A stretch of DNA of 64,000 nucleotides, from contig NZ_AP023355.1 in NCBI RefSeq assembly GCF_016865425.1, positions 866,198-930,197 on the forward strand, in the 5' to 3' direction. A program made the position numbers and the translations under genes. Below the pieces are notes generated by a model. That model did no database searches. It was not told the DNA's origin and saw only the letters and a program-made list of their open reading frames with translations. The DNA is from Actinocatenispora thailandica (GTDB lineage: Bacteria > Actinomycetota > Actinomycetes > Mycobacteriales > Micromonosporaceae). Of this stretch, positions 25,239-37,200 are shown one piece after another (position 1 is the first letter of the stretch; the number at the start of each line of letters is the position of its first letter).

Positions 25239-28200
25239 TTGTTCCCCGACGTCGAGCAGGTCCGGACGCACTACGGGGTGTCCGAACGCGAACAGGTCGT
25301 GCTGCGCGTGGTCGCCCGCGAGTTCGGCGTCGCGATCGACGTCCGCCCGCTCGATGCGGCCGGGGACGAACCGACCCGGTTCCCCGCTGCCGACCGGTAC
25401 GACGGGGTCACCTCGCCCGAGGTGGAGCACGACCTGCGCTGGCTGGCCGAGTTCGGTGCCGCCGACGTCGACACCGCCCGCGGGCGGATCGAGCAGCTGC
25501 TCGCCCGCGACCCCGCCGAGCACGCGGAACTGCAGCGGCGATTCCGGTTCCCGGACCGTTGGCGAGACGACTGGGAGGACGTGCAGGACGTCCGGGACGC
25601 CTGGAACGAGTGGCACGAGGGTCTGCCGCGGGCTCGGCAGCAGATGCTCGACGAGTTGAGCCGCGCCGGCTTCCGGTATGACCCGACCACCGATCGTGTG
25701 TTGCGGGCGCACGGCGACGACCTGTTGGGGCGGCAGCCGCTGCCGATCGCCGACGTGCGGCTGGTGTCCGGCGCCGCCGACGTGCCCTCCCGGGCGGCGC
25801 TGGAGGATCTGGTCGCCCGCCTCGGCGAGGAAGGCATCCCGGTCGACCTCGACGTCGACGCGATCCGGCATGGCGGCGACCGGTACGACGTGTGGCCGGA
25901 GGGCGACCGCCGGCTGCGGTTCAGCTGGCTGCACGAGCCTCGCGAGGTGGACCGGTCGGTACCGGTCGACGATGCGGGCCTACCGCACGAGACGGCCGAC
26001 GTCGTGACGTCCGAGCGTCTCGGCGAGTACACCGCGGACGGCCGGCCCGAGGGCGATCCGCTGTCCCGCGACGAGTACGTGGACGCGATCCGGGAGCTCC
26101 GCGACCAGGTCGAGACGTACTTCCCGGACGGATCGGTGTTGCGCATCGTCGAGGGGCCGGACGGCCTGGTGTGGGTGCACACCCGCGACTTCGGCTGGCA
26201 GCGCTTCGACGCCGAGCCGGGGCCCGCGTTGGGTGATCACCCGGCGCACACGGTGGTGTCCCGTACGGCCGGCGAGCCCGGCGGAACGCCGCACACCGTG
26301 CGGCCGAGCGAACTGCTCGGGCAGGGGGAGCACGGCGGTCAGCACGCGCGCTCGTGGGTGCACGAGATCACCGACACGCTGCAGCGCCTCGCGGCGCTGG
26401 AGCGCGGCGAGGACCAAGGCGTGCTGCGTTCGCTGTTCCGGCGCGGCGCGCAGACAACCGTCGATGGCCGGGACGACTGCGCGGTCGCCCAGTTGCACGA
26501 GCGTGCGGTGGTCGACGACCGGTGGCGCAAGGCGGAAACCGAGGAGGAGCGCGAGCACTGGGCCGGCGAGATCGCCGCGCTCGACGAGCGGTTGATCGAG
26601 CACGGCCAGCAGCCGCCGGAGCATCCCTGGGAGACCGACCCGCCGACACCGCCGGAACCGCCCGCACCGCTGACCCGCCAGGAACTGCTCGACCTGTCGT
26701 ACCAGGATCCGAGCCTGAAGTGGATCCGCGAGTGGATCGCGCCGGAGGGCGCGCCCGGGCTGTTCGGCCCGTTCAGCCGCGTCGGTTCCGAGCACACCGG
26801 CGTGGCCCGGACCAGAGATCTGCAGACCGGCGAGAAGGTCGCCATGATCCTGCGCAGCGCCGAGGTGTGGGGGCAGAAGTTCAACGGGTACGACGACCCC
26901 AAGCCCGAGGCCTATCGCGGTGCGATGCGGGACGGTGGAGAGGTCGGGTTCGAGTTCTACACCGACGCCCTGCCGATGCGTCCGAGCAACTGCATCCCGG
27001 GCCGGGTCGCCTGGGCGCACCGGGACTACATGGAGCGGTGGCTACCCGCCGAGGTCGTCGACCGGATCGAGATCATCGGGCTGCGCGACGAGGGCGGCAA
27101 GGACACCGGGATCCTGGGCATCAAGGTCACCCGGATGACCCAGGACGTCCCGATCCCGGCCGAGGAGCTGCAGTCGTTGCTGTGGCCGGAGCGGATGCCG
27201 GAGCCGGAACCTGCCGCCGAACCGGAGCCCACGGTCGAGCCGGCGCCGGTCGTCGAGCGGTCGGAGCCGTACCCGGATCGGACGACGATCGACCAGCAGC
27301 ACCAGCTGCGCACCCTCGACCAGCGCCGACTGCACGACGTCGCGGTCCGCTACGACGCCGACATCGAGGTACGGCATGTCGACGGGCGGCTGCACGTGGT
27401 GGACGTCCGGCGACACGACGGCACCGAGTGGACGCCACGGCAGCGGCGCGCGCTGCGCGCCACGCTCGCCGAGGACGGTCTCGGCCGGCCGGTCGAACTG
27501 GAGCCGGCCGCGAGTGCCCGGTTGGCCGGCGAACCGACCGCCGGACCCGCCCTGCGGCCGGACGAGACCGTGCTGCGCTTCAGCGCCCACCACCCGCCCC
27601 GGGTCTTCGACGGCACCGAACTCGACCAGGTGCACGGCGCGGGGCTGCGGCCGAAGTCGTCGATCGTCGACCCGGTGGAACCATCCGGCTCCGACGGCGC
27701 CTCGACGCCGCGGTGGGCGGCGGCGGAACCGGACCCCGACCCGTGGCACGGTGATCCGGTCACCGAGGTCGCTCCGGCGCCGCGTACCGTCCGAGCCGCG
27801 TTGCGATCCGCCGCTGACGAGGTCCGGGCGCTGCAGGCGGCGTCTGCCGGCTCGGCCGAGGCCGGCGGCCGGCTCGACGCCGCGTTGCGCCGGCTCGCGA
27901 AGTACGTGGCGGCGACCGGCGAGCGCCCCGCCGGGATCGACGACGCGCAGCTGGCCGAACACCTCGACCGTGGGCTCATCGACGATCCGCAACGGGTCGT
28001 CGAGGTGATGCGCCAGACCCGGCTCGGACACGACCGGTACGTGGCCTTCATGTCGCTGCGCGACCCCGCCCGGCAGGAGCTGATCGCCGGCGAGGAGCAC
28101 GAGACGCAGGTCGTGGCGCACGGTACCGAGGACGGTCTCGTCGCGCTTCCGAACCCGGAGTTCGAGGCGCACCTGGATGCGGGCGGCGAGCCAGCCGACT

Positions 28201-31200
28201 TCACCGGACCGCGTTCCTTCCGGGTCCGGCCGGAGCTGTTCGCGCACGGCCTCGCGGTGCTGGAGCACGAGGGTGCGATCCGGATCGCCGGCCAGGAACT
28301 CGTCCACGGGCACTTCTGCCTGGGTGGCCAGCGGGCTGGCTTCGAGGCGATCTCGTGGCGCCTTTCGCGGGTACTGGATGTTGCCGTCGCCGGCCACACC
28401 ACGGAGACCGCCGACACCGCCGCGGGCTCGCACACGATCGACCGGCGAAGCTTCGGAGCGTCCCGGCTGGACGATGCGCTGGTGCACGGTGGCCGCGACA
28501 CGCACGGGATCCTGCGGGTCTTCACCCCGGAGGATCCCGTGGGCCGACCGATGGCGTGGGAGACGCCACCCGGCTTCGACCCCGGCCTGTTCGCCGATGG
28601 TGTCACGCCGCCGGCTGTGCGGGCGATCCACACGACCGTGCCCAGCTTCCTGCCGCCGCACCTGATGCCGGAGATGGCGCCACACGAGTACGTCGGCGTC
28701 TTCGAGGCCCGATCCGCCGGCGTCGGTGGTGCGGCAGAGACGTACACCGTCGAGTTCGGCCCGGATGGGCGTTGGCGGTTGACACCAGCCTCGGACGCGC
28801 CGAACCACACCCTGGTCCAGGTCCTGGCCCGCAACGGTGAGCTGGTCACCGCGATCGAGGAGCGGCTAGCCAACGGCGGCCTGCGGCACACCCCGGTGGC
28901 ATCGGCGGAGTACGGCGCCGACTGGCTGCCCCGGGAAACCGCGGTGCGCCCGGTCGGCGACGGCACGCACTGGCGGGTACCCGACGACGCCCAGCTGCCG
29001 CGCTGGCGCACCTCGCGGGAGCGCCACAACTTCGCGTTCGTCCGGGACCACCGGGCCGAGCTGGAGACGCTGTACCGGCGCACGATCCGTCACCTCGGGC
29101 CGGCGGCCGCGCGGGTGGCGCAGAACGTGGAATGGATCGGCCCGGCCCGCGCCGACCTGCGGGTGGCGAAGGCGCTCGGTGCCGAGCCGTCGGTGCTGGC
29201 GGACTACGGGCACCGGCGTTCGGTGGTCATGGACAGCTTCCATGGCCAGTACCGCTCGCTGTACTCGCTGGCCAGGCAGGGCCGCGCGGCGGTGGACGGC
29301 CTGGCAGCGTTCCACCGGCAGCTGGGGCGCACCGGCCCGGACGCCGAGCTGCACCAGCGGATGGCGGCCGACTATGCCGAGCTTGGTGCGGAGTACAAGC
29401 GGCTCTTCGGCCTGCATCTCCGGCACCGTCTCGCGGTGGAGGCCGTGTCGAGGTCGGACGCCGAACTGGAGCTGCGCCGCCGGCTCGACCAGCAGCCGGG
29501 CCGGCTGGCGGTCGATCGGGCGGCGGTCGCCCGGCGTGCGCTGGCCGACGTGGAGAGCCGGATCGACGCATCGCTGCGCACGCTTGGCGAGCTCGACCAG
29601 CGATTGGAGACCACCGCGCACAGTGGCGGCGACAGCGGGGACGGTCCACGCGTCGGTGACGCGCCGGCGCCTGTTGGCCGCGCCCGGATCGTGGTGCGTG
29701 ACCACCTGGTGACCGAGTTCCCGGCGCGGTCCGCCGAACCGAGCGGCCGTCCGGGTTCGGGGCTGGCGATCCGGGTGGACGACCCGATCCACCAGGCGAA
29801 CTCGGCCAGCGCGGGCGAGCGGCTGGCGGTCGTCGCGCGCTCCCGCGGCGCCGCCGAGAACTCGGCCCGGGTGGTCAGGGCGTTCGAGGCTTTGGGCGCC
29901 GCCGAGCACGCCGACCCGACCGAGGCGCTGCTGAACCGGCTTGCCGAGACCAACACGTCCTTCCAGCCGTCGAGCGACGCGAACGGCGCCGAGGTCTCCG
30001 CGCTGCTCGTCTCGGGCGGGCGGTTCGGCCTGCTCAGCGTTGGCGGCGACGCCTACGTACTGCGCGACGGTGTCCTGCACCAGCTCGCCGGGGCGGCGGC
30101 CGAGCCGGCGGGTGACCCGTGGATCGACGGTGGCAGCTCGGCCCCCCGCATCGCACACGGGGCGGTGCAGCCGGGCGATCGGTTCGTGCTCGGTTCGGGC
30201 TTGGAAGGCGTGGCGCCGGAGCGCATCGAGCAGATACTCACCGAGACGATCGATCCACAGGACGCGGCCCGTCAGCTGGCGGCACTCGGCGGTGCGGACG
30301 ACGTCGCGGTGACGGTGACGCACGTACCCCCGGCGGGAACCGACGCCGGTGGGCTCCGCGACGCGGTGACGGTGCTGCGCGACCAGGTCTTCTCCCCGTC
30401 GACCCAGCTGCCGCCCGAGGTCGAGACCGAGCTGATGCCGGCACAGACCGTGGGTATGGTACGGGCCCGGTTGCTGACCGAGCACCTGGACATGTTCGGC
30501 GACGGGTCGACCACCCCTCTCGCGCAGCGCAACCAGGTGCTCGCCGACTTCGCCGAGCACCGCGCCGAGCTGCACGATGCGTTGGCCGACCGCGGTGCGG
30601 CCGGCCCGCACCGCGAGCTCGCCGGGCTCTACCGTGAGCTGGCCGGCACCGCGACCGAGACCGCGCGGACCGACGGCGTCGCCGGCGCGGACCGGTCCGG
30701 CGCCGCGTGGGAGATTCGGACCACGACCGCCGCCGGGGTCGACGCGGTGGACCGGCTGCACACCCTGCACAACCGCATCGCCGACGCAGAGTCGCGCTGG
30801 GCGGGCGTGGACGAGACCGAAGGGCGGGCCGGCGGGGCGGAAAACGGCAGCGCTCCGGGCAGCGCGGCGGACCCGGCCGCGGCCGACCGGGCGCCCAGCG
30901 CCCTCGATGAGCTTCTTCGCGATGAGTGGGGCGGTGACCCGGTGCGGGAGATCGCACCCCCGCCACGGCATCTGCTGCAGAGGCTGGACGACGCGCTGCG
31001 GGAGGTCCGGGAGCGCCGGGAGGCGCTGGGCCCGGACGGCACCGTCGATCCGACCGCCCCGATCTTCGACGAGGGGTACCGGTTGGCGGTGGACCGGGCG
31101 GTGCGCCTGGCCGAGATGACTGGTGTTCGCCCGGACGACGTGCCCGAGGTCGTCAGCCGGGTGGACCACCGGATCGTGGAGGATCCCGAGCTGGCCGTGC

Positions 31201-34200
31201 GGGCCATGATGGATGCACTGGACGGATCGCCGCGGCACGCCGTGCTCTTCGTCTCGCGGTCCGAGGATGGCTTCCCGACGCAGCTGACCGCCAAGCCCGG
31301 GACGCTCTCGGTGGTGGTGCACGGATCCTCGGACGGTTTCGTCGGGCGTAGTTCCGGGTCCGTGCTGCTGCGGCCGGAGTTGTTCGCGCACGGGCTCGCG
31401 GTGCTCGCCGCCGAGGGCCTGGTGGAATGGAGGCCGGGCGACGAGATCGATCTGACCACCTGCCATGGCGGGCACCTCGGTGCGGACTCCGCGGCGTCGC
31501 GGGTGGCTCGGGTGCTTCGCACGCCGGTCCTGGGCCGCACCGACTTCACGCACGCCTACGGGTCGCACACGATCGCCCGGTCGTACGACGCGACCAGCGC
31601 ACTGACCGCCGCGAACCGGCCGTTCCCGGAGATTCGGGTGTTCACTCCGGAGCAGCCGACCGGTCGGCCGGCGGAAACGGAGGTTCCGGCCGGGGTGGAA
31701 CCGGTTCGGGACGAGAACGGCGAGCTGCCGCAGGCGTTGCAGGGGATCCGATCGGTTGGCCCCGGCTTCCTGTCCGAGACGCTTGCTCCATGGATGTTGC
31801 CGGCCAAGTACGTGGGCATGTTCGGAGTCCGCCACGAGCTCGGTGGACCCACGGAGCAGTACGAGATCTCGCTCGACCATCGCGGCTCCTGGCGGCGCAC
31901 CGCGGTCCTGCCGGACGGCGGGCTGCGGCAGGTGTTGGGGCCGGACGGCCACCCGGTGACGGTGTCCGCCGACAGCCCTCACCGGCCGTCGGCGACACCG
32001 GTCGACTCGGCCCGGTACGGCCTGGACTGGCTGCCGCGGGAGTCGGCGGTGACGCCCGAGAGCGAGGGCACCGCGTGGCGGGTACCGGAGGGGCTGGGCG
32101 ACGGGGACAGCGCGGACCTTCGCTTCGTCCGGGATCATCGGGTGGAGATCGAAACCATCTGGCACCGCACTCTGCGGCATCTCGACCCGGCCCTGGAGCG
32201 ACTCGGTACGGCCGTGGACTGGCTCGGCCACGCCAAGGCGGCGGACCAGCAGGCACAGGATCCGCCGGCCGGAGCCGGCGTGGATCGTTCCGCCTTCCGG
32301 GGCGTCGACGGGCTCGACGAGTTCCGGCAGCGTGTCAAGGTCGCCGACCTGGCGCTGCGGACGCAGTGGTCGGTTCTGCACGACCTGGCCCGGACCGGCA
32401 CCGCAGCCGTGCGCGGCCTGCACGACCTGCACGCCGCCGCCGCCAGGACGAACGTCGACGCAGACGTGCACCAGCGGATGGCGGCCGAGTACGCGGCCGC
32501 CGCAGGCAAGTTCGAGCAGCTGTCGCGGTCGATCGAGCGGTGCTACCGGATCGGCGACCAACTCGCCACCGACCGGGCACACCAGGAAGTCCTCGCAAGC
32601 GCCACCGGGGGTGACCCGGCCCGGACGGCAGCTGCGCTCGCGGAGGCCCGCGGCAACGTCGCCGCCTCCGAACGGCGGTTCGCCGAGGTCGCCTGGCGGA
32701 TCGACACGCTGCAGCGGGAACTGGCCCGGCACGAAGTCGCGATCGACCTCGCCTCGCACGAATCCGACGGGGAGCACGTCGGGCCACGGGTCGGCGACGG
32801 GTCGCAGCCGCCGGGGCGTGATCGACTCGTTCTCGATCCGGAGCTGATCACGGAGGTTCCCGGCGGCGGGGACGCCCCGGTCGGTCCGCTCGCCAGCGGG
32901 CTGCACACGCAGGCCGGCGGCGCCACGACCCTGCGCAACGCCGCGGTGGTGGACGAGCGGGGCATCATGGTCGCGCACTCGGTGGGCGGGCACGGTGCCG
33001 AGGACCTGGCGGCTCGGCTGTTCGGCCGACCGGACGACGCGGCCGGCGACCCGCTCACCGGACTGGCCGCTCGGGCCGCAGACGTCAACCATCTGGTCGG
33101 CGGGAACAACGGTGGGGTCCGGCTCGCCGCGCTGCGCGTCGACGCGGGCCGCTTCGCGGTGGTCGGTTCCGGTACCGACACCTACCTGCTGCGTGATGGC
33201 GAGCTGCACCGGTTGACCGACGCCAAGCCCGTCGTCGTCGACGACCCGTACTCGGACCTGGCGCCACCGATCATGCTCAGCAAGAACGACGGCTTCTTCG
33301 GCGCGACGGTGCGGCCCCAGGTCGCGCACGGTGCGGTGCAACCCGGCGACCGTTTCGTGGTCGGTACCGGTCTCGGCCGGCTGGACCCGGCCGACATCAC
33401 CCGGATTCTTTCCGAGACGCCCGACCCGCAGGAGGCCGCGGCCCGGTTGGCCGAGGCGGCGACGGACGGTGCGCAGCCCGGTCGGGAGGCGGCGACCGTC
33501 GCGGTGGCCGGCGTGCCGGCCGCCGGAGAGTCGGCGGGTGGGCTCGGACACCCGGTCACCCAACTTCGCGAACGCGTGTACACGCCGCAGGGTGACCTGC
33601 CCGCGGACGTGTCGGTGTCGGTGTTCGGTACCGACGCGGCTCGAACGGTGCGCGGCGAACTCGTCGACCAGCTGACGCGGCTGGTCGACTGGCCGATCGA
33701 GCGGATCGCGCGGGCCCCGAGGCTCGCCGACTTCGCCGAGCAGCAGGCCGACCTGCATGCCGAGCTGTTCGCCGCTGGCGACGGCGAGCACCATGACGCC
33801 CTCGCCGCGGCGTACCGACAGCTTGCCGACGCCGCGGGTAAGGCGCTCACCCGTGGTATCGGCGTCGATCTGCTCGCGCCGGACCGTGTCCGGGCCCTGC
33901 ACGAGCACATCACGTTGCTGGAACGCGACGGGGTGGCCGCAGGGGGCTTGACCGGCGCCGACGGTAACGCCGGCTCGCCCGACGGGGCGCCCGCCGGTCG
34001 GCCGAGCGGTTCGCCGCGCGACGTCGGTGCGAAGCACGGTTCCGAGCGGGCCGCCGGAGCGGCGGACGACGGGCTGCCGGGCAGCCGCCCGGCGCTCGAC
34101 GAAGCGCAGCACCCGGGCTCGACGGAGCGCCTCGCCATCGGCTCCGAGTCGACCGGATCGGAGCTGCTCGACGGGGTCCCCCGCGAGATCGTCGAGAAGG

Positions 34201-37200
34201 AGCTGGAGTACGAGGCGGCCCGCGCGGACGAGGAGCGCGCCTTCGGCGAGTACCTGGGCGCCAGCGAGGCCTCGGCACGCGCGGACACGATGGGGCATCG
34301 CAGTTCCGTCCGGTTCTCGGAGCGGGCGGAGAAGGCCGTCGACCGGTTGCGGGCGAGCGGAGACCCCGACGTCGAGCGCACCACCGCGCGGGTTGACGCG
34401 GCACGGGCCGAGTACGAGGCGGCGCGGGACCGTCAAGCCCGGTGTGCGCAGCAGGTGGCGGAGACGTGGCGGGCCACCGCGGCGGGGACCGCCGACGAGA
34501 CCGTCGCGGCCCGTTACCGCCGGATTGCGGAAGCCTGGACGGACCGGCAGGAGCTGCTCGACCAGTGGCACGCCGCCCGGCTCGGCGAAACGGTGGCCGA
34601 TGCGACGCTGGCGGCAGCGGACCGGACGCTGGATCGGATGGCCCGGTTCGAGCGGGCGGAGGAGACGGGTACCGACATGGTCGGGATCCGGGGCCAGGCG
34701 GTCGGCGCGGCGGTCGACCATCGGATCCGCGCCGAGCTGCTGGCCGCTCGGTACCACCGCTTGGATCGGTGGCTCACCGGCGATCCGTTGCACACCGAGC
34801 CGGCGGGAGCGGAAACCGCGGGGCGTGTCGTCGACGCGCTCGGTGCGTTGGTCGACGCCGAACAGGCCGTTCGATCGGATGCGGCCAGGGCGGAGCCCGG
34901 CGAGGGGTACGACGAGGCGACCGCCACCGCTTCGGCCCGGGACACGTACGCGCGCCTGCACCAGCGGCTCACCGCCGCCGCCGCGACCGTCGACGGCCCG
35001 CGGCTGCTGCCCCGAGCCCTCGAAACCCTTGCCGGGCACCTCGACGAGACGCGGTTCGGTGACCTGTGGCAGTCGAACCGACCCCCGCGCGCGTGGTACG
35101 CGTGGGGTGCGCCGCCGCGTCACCTCGACGCCGTCCGGACCGCAACCGACCGGATCGCGCGTTCCGACGAGGCGCTGCTGGAACACGTGCGTACCGTGCT
35201 CACCCTGGCCGGGTTGCGCCCCGAGCCGTCGCCGGTCCGTACCCCCGGCGAGGTGCTGGCCGATCTGGTCGACGGACACGAGGTCTTCCGGCACGAGCTG
35301 GCCGCGGCGCCGGCCGATCCGGGCCGGATCGCCACCGGCCTGCGCCACCTGCTGGAGCGCTTGGACACCGACCAGCATCAGCAGTCGTCGTCCTGGGGTG
35401 AGCGGCGCCGATTCGGCAAGGCCCGGTCGGTGCTGGCGGAGCGGTACGAGGCACTTGCCGGCCGGCAGGAATGGCGGTCGGCGGTCGACCGGCTCACCGC
35501 GGTCGAGCTCGAACGAGTCGCCGCGTTGCGACGGGAGTTCGACCAGTCGGTGGCGCAGCTGGCGGCGCGTGAGCACTGGGCCGCCGATCGCTCCGACGAG
35601 TCCGTCAGCCGGCTCGCGGTCGACGCCACCGACCGGTACGCCGCCTACGAGGCGGCGGCCCGCGACCACCTGGCGCGCACCGACCGGGCGGCGGAGCGGG
35701 ACTTGGCGGAGCACACCGTCACCGCCATCGTGGACGAGCTGCACCGGTTGGGTACTCCGGAGGCGGAGTCCCTGGTCGAGCCGGTGTCGCGGCTGCGAAC
35801 CGACGCCGAGCCGGTCGCCGAGGGCGGGCACGATGCCGCCGCGGGTACGTCCGGCGGGCCGGAACACCGGATCGCGGAGCAGGCGCTCGACGTCCGGCGG
35901 GTGGGCGACGAGCTGGACGCCCTCGACGGCACGAACCGGGTCGCGCCGGACGGCGAGGGCGTGGTCACCTTCACCGACATCGACGGGTCCCGGCCGGTGG
36001 CGCTGGGCCGGGATGCCGCCGGAATCCGAGCCGACCTCGACGTTCGCGAGGTGCCGGGTACCGACTGGGAGATCCGGTCACATCATGGCGGCGGGCTCTG
36101 GCAGCCGGCGGGCCGCGACGCGCGCGGCGTGTTCTGGGTGCACACCCGCGATCACGGCACGATCGGGTTCCGGGAGTCCACGGACTCCCCGTTGCTTCCG
36201 GGGCGGGCCGGGCAGACCCACACCGATCCCGGCGAGGTCCTGGAATGGGTGCAGGGGCGCCCCGTCTTCCAGACCCGGCTCGGCCCACGCGTGCTGACAG
36301 TGGATGTCGCCCGGGTGCGGATCCACGAGATCACCGACACCGTCGACCGGCTGACCGCCCGCGCCCGCGGCGAGGAGCAGGGCACCGTCCGCCGGTTCCT
36401 GCACCGCCTGGTGTCCCGGCGCACCGGGCCGGATCCGGAGCACACCGACGACTGCGTGCGGGCCCGGGCCAACGAGCGGCTGCTGCTGCTGGATCGGCTG
36501 TCCAGCCAGGATCCGACGGTGCGCGACCAGTCCTACCGGGATCTGCTGGACATCGACGGCTACCTGCGTCGGCACGGTGTGGAGCCGGTGCCGCCGACGC
36601 CGATGCCGCGCTCCGGTGCCGGCTCGCGACCGGATGGCTGGGCCGCCCGCGGGCGGGCGCCGGGGGAGGCCGCGCCGACCGCGGCGTCCGGGCTGCCGGC
36701 AGCTTGGACCGTGGGCCACGGGGCGCGGGCAGCCGCGTCGGCGACCGGCGGCGTGCCGGCGCGCGAGAGCGGGCATTCCTCCGGGGGCTCCGACGTGCAG
36801 CGGCACCCGGTGGGGGAGGGTCGGCGGAACCTGATCGGCGGCCCGCGCCCCGGCGAGGCCGGCGTGCCCCCGGCGGTGGATCCGGCGATGCAGCGGGCCG
36901 ACGCCCCGCTCGCCGGACACGTCCCCGGCGTCGCCGCCGCCGATCATGCACCGTCGGAGCCGTCGGAGCCGTCGGAGTTCCGGGTGCTTGCCGAGACCGG
37001 CGACGACGGCGGGGAGTACCTCGGCGCGGGCCAGTTCGGCCGGTACGGCGCGGCCGGCGCACTGGTGCACCACGACGGCCGGTTCCTGCTGGTACAGCGG
37101 GGCGAGGGCCTTGCGACGAACACCGGGAAGTGGCAGTTGCCCGGCGGCGCGATGGACTCCAGGGAGACCGCGGCCCAGGGGGTGGCGCGGGAGATGCGCG

